The translations under genes and the position numbers were made by a program. Of a stretch of 64,000 nt of DNA, positions 59,925 to 64,000 are shown piece after piece. Position 1 is the first letter of the stretch, and each line of letters begins with the position of its first letter. The stretch comes from Adiantum capillus-veneris (taxonomy: Eukaryota > Streptophyta > Polypodiopsida > Polypodiales > Pteridaceae). A model generated the notes under the pieces. It searched no databases, was not told the origin of the DNA, and worked only from the letters and a program-made list of their open reading frames with translations. The stretch is from the NCBI GenBank assembly GCA_014529385.2, contig CM043971.1, positions 87,868,840 through 87,932,839 of the forward strand, in the 5' to 3' direction.

Positions 59925-60790
59925 ACCAATGCTCTTGCGACCTTCAATCGCATGATGGACCGCATTTTCAGCCCGTATCGAGCTTTTACTGGAGTATTCT
60001 TTGACAACATACTCATCTTCTCTAAGTCAGAAGAGGAACATCAGAAGCACTTGGACTTAGTGTTTCAAGAATTGCGAAAGCATGAGTTGCATGTGAATGC
60101 AAAGAAGAGCGAGTTCTTTCTCTCAGAGATACACTATCTCGGCCATATAGTCTCTCACAATCAAGTGAGTATGGATCCTGCCAAAATCCAAGTGGTAGAA
60201 GATTGGCCTATTCCCACTACGGTACATGATGTACGTAGCTTTCTGGGATTATGTTCATATTATCGAAGGTTTGTCCGAGGATTTGCTCATGTAGCAGGAC
60301 CACTTCATGATTTGACAAAGAAGAAGATTCCTTTCAGATGGGGATCGAGACAACAAGGAGCTTTTGATTGGCTCAAGTACTTGCTAAGCCATGGACCTAT
60401 TTTGATAGTGTCTGACTTAAGGAAACCATTTGAGGTTCACTGCGATGCTTCAGGCGATTGCATCGGAGCAGTGTTAAACCAAGAAGGCCATGCAGTGGCT
60501 TATGAAAACAGACGGCTTAAGGATGCAGAGTTGCATGCATCAATCTAGGAAAAGGAACTCACGGCTGTGATTCACGCCTTATCCAACTGGAAGCACTATC
60601 TTCTAGGAGCGGATTTTGTGATCAAGACTGATCACCAGAGTTTGCGGTATTTTCTTACGCAAAGGAAACTATCTGAGAAGCAGATGAGATGGACAAACTT
60701 TTTGTCTATGTTTCACTTCCAGATCCTTCACACGGCTGGGAGCAAGACTGTGGTCGCAGACGCATTGTCTAGGCGGCCAAGGGTGAACGC
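59925..60790 (+). pseudogene. gypsy-3 RT C-terminal part and RNase H
   Basis: After [15 protein letters not shown] the catalytic box reads GVFFDNILIFSKS: F-D-N instead of F/Y-x-D-D, so the second Asp is changed to Asn by one G-to-A change. Then EIHYLGHIVSHNQVSMDPAK, VRSFLGLCSYYRRFVRGFAH, PFEVHCDASGDCIGAVLNQE (RNase H, CDAS intact), a TAG at 60546 (in SI*EKEL) and HYLLGADFVIKTDHQSLRYF (TDHQSL intact), ending in GSKTVVADALSRRP. Apart from the stop and the Asn the RNase H looks complete. Confidence 0.93.
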
Positions 60791-61950
60791 TATCACTTCG
60801 GTGTATCACCAAGAATTAGAAGCACTACCGGATTTGTATCAGAATGATCCAAACTTCTCCACCATTTGGGGAACGCTACATCGTGGAGAGAATGAGTTTC
60901 CCTATTCCACTCGGGACGGTTATCTCTACCACCATCAGGCCATATGTGTGGCGGAACCATTAAGAAAGAAGATCATGGATGAAGCACACGCTTCGCCTTA
61001 TGCGGGTCATCGGGGTATTCTCCCTACGACCTTAGCAATGGAAAGATATTTCTTTTGGCCTAGCCTTAAAGCAGACATTGATAAGTATGTCAGGGAATGC
61101 TTGGTTTGCCAAAAAGTGAAGTATGATCGGCATAAGACGCCTGGGTTGCTGCAACCTTTGCCTGTGCCTAATGAACCTTGGGAAAGTATTGCCATGGACT
61201 TTATCATGGACCTCCCTAGAACTCAGACTGGAAATGACGCGATCTGGACCATTTTGTGACAGGTTTAGCAAGCAAGCACACTTTATACCAGTTAAGAAAA
61301 CGATCAAAGCAGATCATATGGCTAGGGTCTTTCTGGCACAGATCTTTAAGCATCATGGAATGCCTAAGTCTATTGTGAGTGATCGAGATCCTCGCATGAC
61401 AAGAAATTTTTGGCGTGCCTTGATGGATAATCTTGGTACGAAGCTGAATTATTCATCTGCCTACCATCCTCAAACGGACGGGCAAAGTGAGATAGCCAAT
61501 TCCACAGTATTGGATATGTTAAAAGCTTATGTGTCAGACCGGCAATCTGACTGGGAGAAATATTTGCCTCTTGTCGAGTATGCGTATAACAATACCATAC
61601 ACTCATCGACGAGGAAAGCACCTTTTGAGATTCTCTATGGTAAGCCTTTGCTTCCACCCATCCTTTTAACTAAGGATAAGATCTTTGCAGCAAATGAATT
61701 TGTCCGGGATTTGGACACAGCCTACGGGCAAGTTAGGAGAGCTATTCTACGCTCTCAAGAAAAGCATAAGAAAGCCGCAGACAAGCACAGAAGGAATCTA
61801 GACTTAACAATCGGACAGTTAGTCTTACTCAAGTTTGAGAAGGCAAGACTTAAGAAACAAGCGTCTCATAAGGGGAAGGTGGTAAAACTTTCTACCCACT
61901 ACTATGGGCCGTTTAAGATCACTGAGCGAGTGAATGATGTCACTTTCTGA
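60791..61950 (+). pseudogene. gypsy-3 integrase
   Basis: Zinc site HASPYAGHRGILPTTLAMER to YVRECLVCQKVKYD (H-H-C-C). The catalytic core has AMDFIMDLPRTQTGNDAIWT (Asp 1), SIVSDRDPRMTRNFWRALMD (Asp 2, intact) and SAYHPQTDGQSEIANSTVLD (Glu intact). A frameshift after IWTI at about 61255 joins DRFSKQAHFIPVKKTIKADH in the next frame. The C-terminal part contains YYGPFKITERVNDVTF (GPF/Y module). A TGA at 61948 ends the frame just before the LP..WKIHNAFH stretch. Confidence 0.94.
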
Positions 61951-62271
61951 TTAGAGCTACCGCCTAATTGGAAGATCCATAATGCTTTCCATATCAGTTT
62001 ACTCCGGCCGTATGTGGGACCGCCTCCAAGCCAGCCTAGTGCTGAGGAACCTCCTGAGGTTGAGGAAACAGAAGAAATACTCCAACCGGAGCAGATAGTA
62101 AGTCATCAGGAGCGGTCTCTCAAATCCGGAAAGATAACACGGAAGTATTTGGTTAAGTTTAAGAACTATTCGAATCTAGATGCTCAGTGGATGACGCAAG
62201 AGGAATTAGCAACTTATCCCGAGATACTGGAGGTATATGTCAAAGCACTACAGTTGAGGTCAACTGTTTAG
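61951..62271 (+). pseudogene. gypsy-3 C-terminal chromodomain
   Basis: LELPPNWKIHNAFHISLLRP, a Glu/Pro-rich linker, then the chromodomain: EQIVSHQERSLKSGKITRKY, LVKFKNYSNLDAQWMTQEEL. The Y/W..VKFKNY...aqW core matches plant chromoviruses, where it is thought to guide integration into marked chromatin. One of the first aromatic cage positions (Y/F before LVK) is Tyr here. It stops at TAG 62269, 12 bp before the polypurine tract. Confidence 0.92.
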
Positions 62272-62283
62272 AAGCCAAAGGGA
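62272..62283 (+). other. gypsy-3 polypurine tract
   Basis: GAAGCCAAAGGGA directly before the 3' LTR TG (62284). Confidence 0.75.
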
Positions 62284-63482
62284 TGTTGCTAATTGGACTA
62301 TTTTCTTATTTTTAATGATTAATCTCTTTTTTAGGATATTTTATTATGTGCACTAAGAACTGTTAAAAGATTGTAGCTACAAGAACTGCCATCAAGAACG
62401 GACAAACTCTCATGTGTCATTTGATGGGTGACGGTAAACATCGCAAAGGAGTTTCCGTAAGTTCGGTGGAAAGGGCCGGGTTACGAGTGCCCTTGATGCG
62501 TCACATGATGGGTGACGGGGTCATCCCGTAGGCTAAGGAGGAAATCCGAACTGAGTAAGAAAATACGCGTAAGAACGCAAGCACAAGAATAAAGATTGGT
62601 TCAATGAAGCTTTTTACGAAAAGCAGGAACAGTCGCGGGAGGGCAGATGCTTTCCCACGAGGAGTCTGTGTCTGTATTGCATCTGTGTCGTGTCCTGCAC
62701 CCGGGGACGCCTGGAATGTGCTCGTGTAGCATTGTTTTCACTAACCGAGTGAGTTTTTAAAGTTTGAACAGGTTCACACTTTATTTTATAAAGTGGCCGG
62801 TCACTTTTAAGTGACCAGCCCTTTTATTAATAAAATAAAGCAAGCAAGTCTCTTTTAAAAAAAAGCCAGCGCTAAAAGCTAACGCAGGGGGCTGAAATTG
62901 CGATCTCTCTCTCTCTGCCGTTCCTTCCAGTAAGGGACTTAGGCGCGAAGCCGTGCTTTCCCGTAAGGGACTTAGGCGTGAAGCCGTACTTCCCGTTAAG
63001 GGCCTTCCCGTAAGACGGAAGATTCCTGCAAAACAAACCACACAAAGCAACAATTCTCAATGCATATCAACACCTTATACCTGTCGCTCCTTGCTCGGAG
63101 AATCGACCTCCGTACTTAGTCGTCACGTGAGCACTTGCAATTTCCGTCGCCAGCCTCTACTCCAGAATCCCAGCGCTAGCACTTCCTGCTGCTTCCGGCA
63201 TGTTCAAAACTGGAACGCTGGCTTACCCTTTTATAGGGTCTGGCACCCGGCGGAAATAGAGGCCCAAAAAGCAGAGCCTGGCGCTCCTAGAGAGGAGGGG
63301 TTTCCTCGGGTTCTCGTGCTTGTATAAGAATTCTCCCTGAATAAAAGAATACTCTTAACGGGGGGGACCAGCCCATCTTTTGGTCCCCAATACTGTGTCG
63401 ATCTTCTCCCTTCTCTCATGTTTGCAAAGTATTATAATTTTCAGATTTTCTAAGTGCTCGTGTACGCTCCCATTTTGTGACA
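62284..63482 (+). repeat. gypsy-3 3' LTR with internal inversion
   Basis: 1199 bp. The outer parts are collinear with the 5' LTR, but 62917-63296 matches 57007-57387 of the 5' LTR on the opposite strand, and the 62 bp after that segment in the 5' LTR (57388-57449) are missing. The TATA box is therefore reversed here (CTTTTATA at 63228-63235). Confidence 0.95.
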
Positions 63483-63570
63483 CTCTCCCATTAAAACTTT
63501 CCTTAAAAGCACCCACATCTAGACGCATAGATCCATTACAATTCCACGTAGCAACTTTGAGTGTGGTCCC
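63483..63570 (-). pseudogene. LINE-F endonuclease N-terminus
   Basis: The minus strand reads TLKVATWNCNGSMRLDVGAF then KESFNGR, the 'lri.twN.nG' start of AP endonucleases (catalytic Asn), up to the gypsy-3 junction. It joins 56336 in frame once one CTCTC copy is removed. No ATG was found directly upstream; the frame may begin with a non-ATG codon or upstream. Confidence 0.9.
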
Positions 63571-63608
63571 ATAGGTCTCACACCGTCATGTGGAGCGTGG
63601 CTCCAATA

Positions 63609-64000
63609 TCACCACTCTTCAATCTCGTAAAAAGCAATCTTACCTGTTTTCCTTGCCGCTCTAATCTTTGGCATTACCTCCTGCATATGAGCTATCTGTG
63701 ATAGGGTAAGGTCATCCCCGAGGAAGATGTCCGTTTTCTTAAGAGTTGGTCTCTTCTTCAAAAAGTCCTTCTTCGCTTCCATAGAGGGAAAACGAAGGAT
63801 GAGTGCTCTTTCTTTCAAGGTTTCCCCCTTGCTCCCATTTTTCTTGTTGCCCACTCTCCAAGCTCTTGAGTGCATAGGCTCATGAATCCCCATCAAAGCC
63901 ATGAGTTCTTTTACCTCTTCGTCCACATTATCTTGGTCTTTAAGGCCGCAAATTCTCACGTGTAGAGAGCGCACACGCCTTCTTTGCTCCTCTTCTAGTG
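63609..64000 (-). CDS. LINE-F ORF1-like protein (partial)
   Basis: The frame is open to the right window edge, so the protein is N-terminally incomplete. It contains RSLHVRICGLKDQDNVDEEV, a short RRM-like start ('vrI.Gl.e....e....v..l'), SRAWRVGNKK, RALILRFPSMEAKKDFLKKR and IFLGDDLTLSQIAHMQEVMP (L.DDlT..q......m.p...), the layout of L1-type ORF1 RNA-binding proteins (RRM followed by a C-terminal domain). It ends at 63609, about 40 bp before the endonuclease frame, so it would be ORF1 of LINE-F. The visible part has no stops. It probably acts as an RNA-binding chaperone of the LINE RNA. Confidence 0.75.
   Translation of the reverse strand, partial: LEEEQRRRVRSLHVRICGLKDQDNVDEEVKELMALMGIHEPMHSRAWRVGNKKNGSKGETLKERALILRFPSMEAKKDFLKKRPTLKKTDIFLGDDLTLSQIAHMQEVMPKIRAARKTGKIAFYEIEEW

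Larger units (their letters stand above)
56342..63482 (+). mobile_element. gypsy-3: complete-length chromovirus inside LINE-F
   Basis: A 7141-bp element with two LTRs (1291 and 1199 bp), TG...CA ends, target duplication CTCTC (56337-56341 and 63483-63487), primer site, and polypurine tract AGCCAAAGGGA before 62284. Removing it plus one CTCTC rejoins the LINE-F endonuclease frame exactly. Domain order is gag, protease, RT, RNase H, integrase, chromodomain. It is related to gypsy-2 in protein but not in LTR sequence. Confidence 0.97.

Overview
The window reads as intergenic and intronic DNA from a large, repeat-rich land-plant nuclear genome. Plant origin rests on one host gene fragment: the first coding exon of AUGMIN subunit 5 (AUG5), a plant-type microtubule-nucleation factor, on the minus strand at 4206-4834. 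Chromodomain Ty3/gypsy elements with initiator-Met tRNA primer sites, a Ty1/copia element, plant L1-type LINE remnants and Tourist-like and hAT-like MITEs agree with this. A Penelope-like reverse transcriptase, unusual in flowering plants, together with long gene-free stretches suggests a seed-free lineage such as a fern or lycophyte. That is inference, and the species cannot be read from the sequence.

Layout, left to right. 1-4.2 kb is probably the first intron of AUG5, holding repeat copies, the C-terminal end of an L1-type LINE and a (CT)n tract. AUG5 exon 1 follows, with a 347-bp Tourist-like MITE about 300 bp upstream of its ATG. 5.5-17 kb is mostly AT-rich, low-information DNA with a decayed Penelope-like element (11.9-14.1 kb) and a Ty3/gypsy RT remnant (15.9-16.3 kb). 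17.3-29 kb is one LINE copy (LINE-A) split twice: by a 4.5-kb insert flanked by a 17-bp target duplication and dominated by a roughly 4-kb degenerate palindrome, and by a damaged gypsy element (gypsy-1, minus). 29-33.3 kb holds a frameshifted Ty1/copia element on the minus strand. 33.3-36 kb holds a DEAD-box RNA helicase pseudogene fragment close upstream of a polypurine tract and LTR-like sequence. 36-42 kb is a patchwork of LINE fragments, diverged LTR-like repeats and a solo LTR related to gypsy-2.

From 42.8 kb to the right edge is a nested stack. An older LTR-type element ('family Z') is split by the complete chromovirus gypsy-2 (43944-51215, TSD GCAAC). gypsy-2 itself carries a 215-bp hAT-like MITE in its RNase H region. 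A long LINE (LINE-F, minus, 52.5 kb to beyond the window) is split by a second complete chromovirus, gypsy-3 (56342-63482, TSD CTCTC), inside its endonuclease domain. The order of events can be read from who interrupts whom.

No intact autonomous element is visible. Every coding region except the AUG5 exon carries stops, frameshifts, deletions or altered catalytic residues. (TC/GA)n and (GT)n microsatellites are very abundant, and many sit directly on the 3' ends of one LINE family. Long Ser-Leu or Arg-Glu open frames are readings of these tracts and are not genes.
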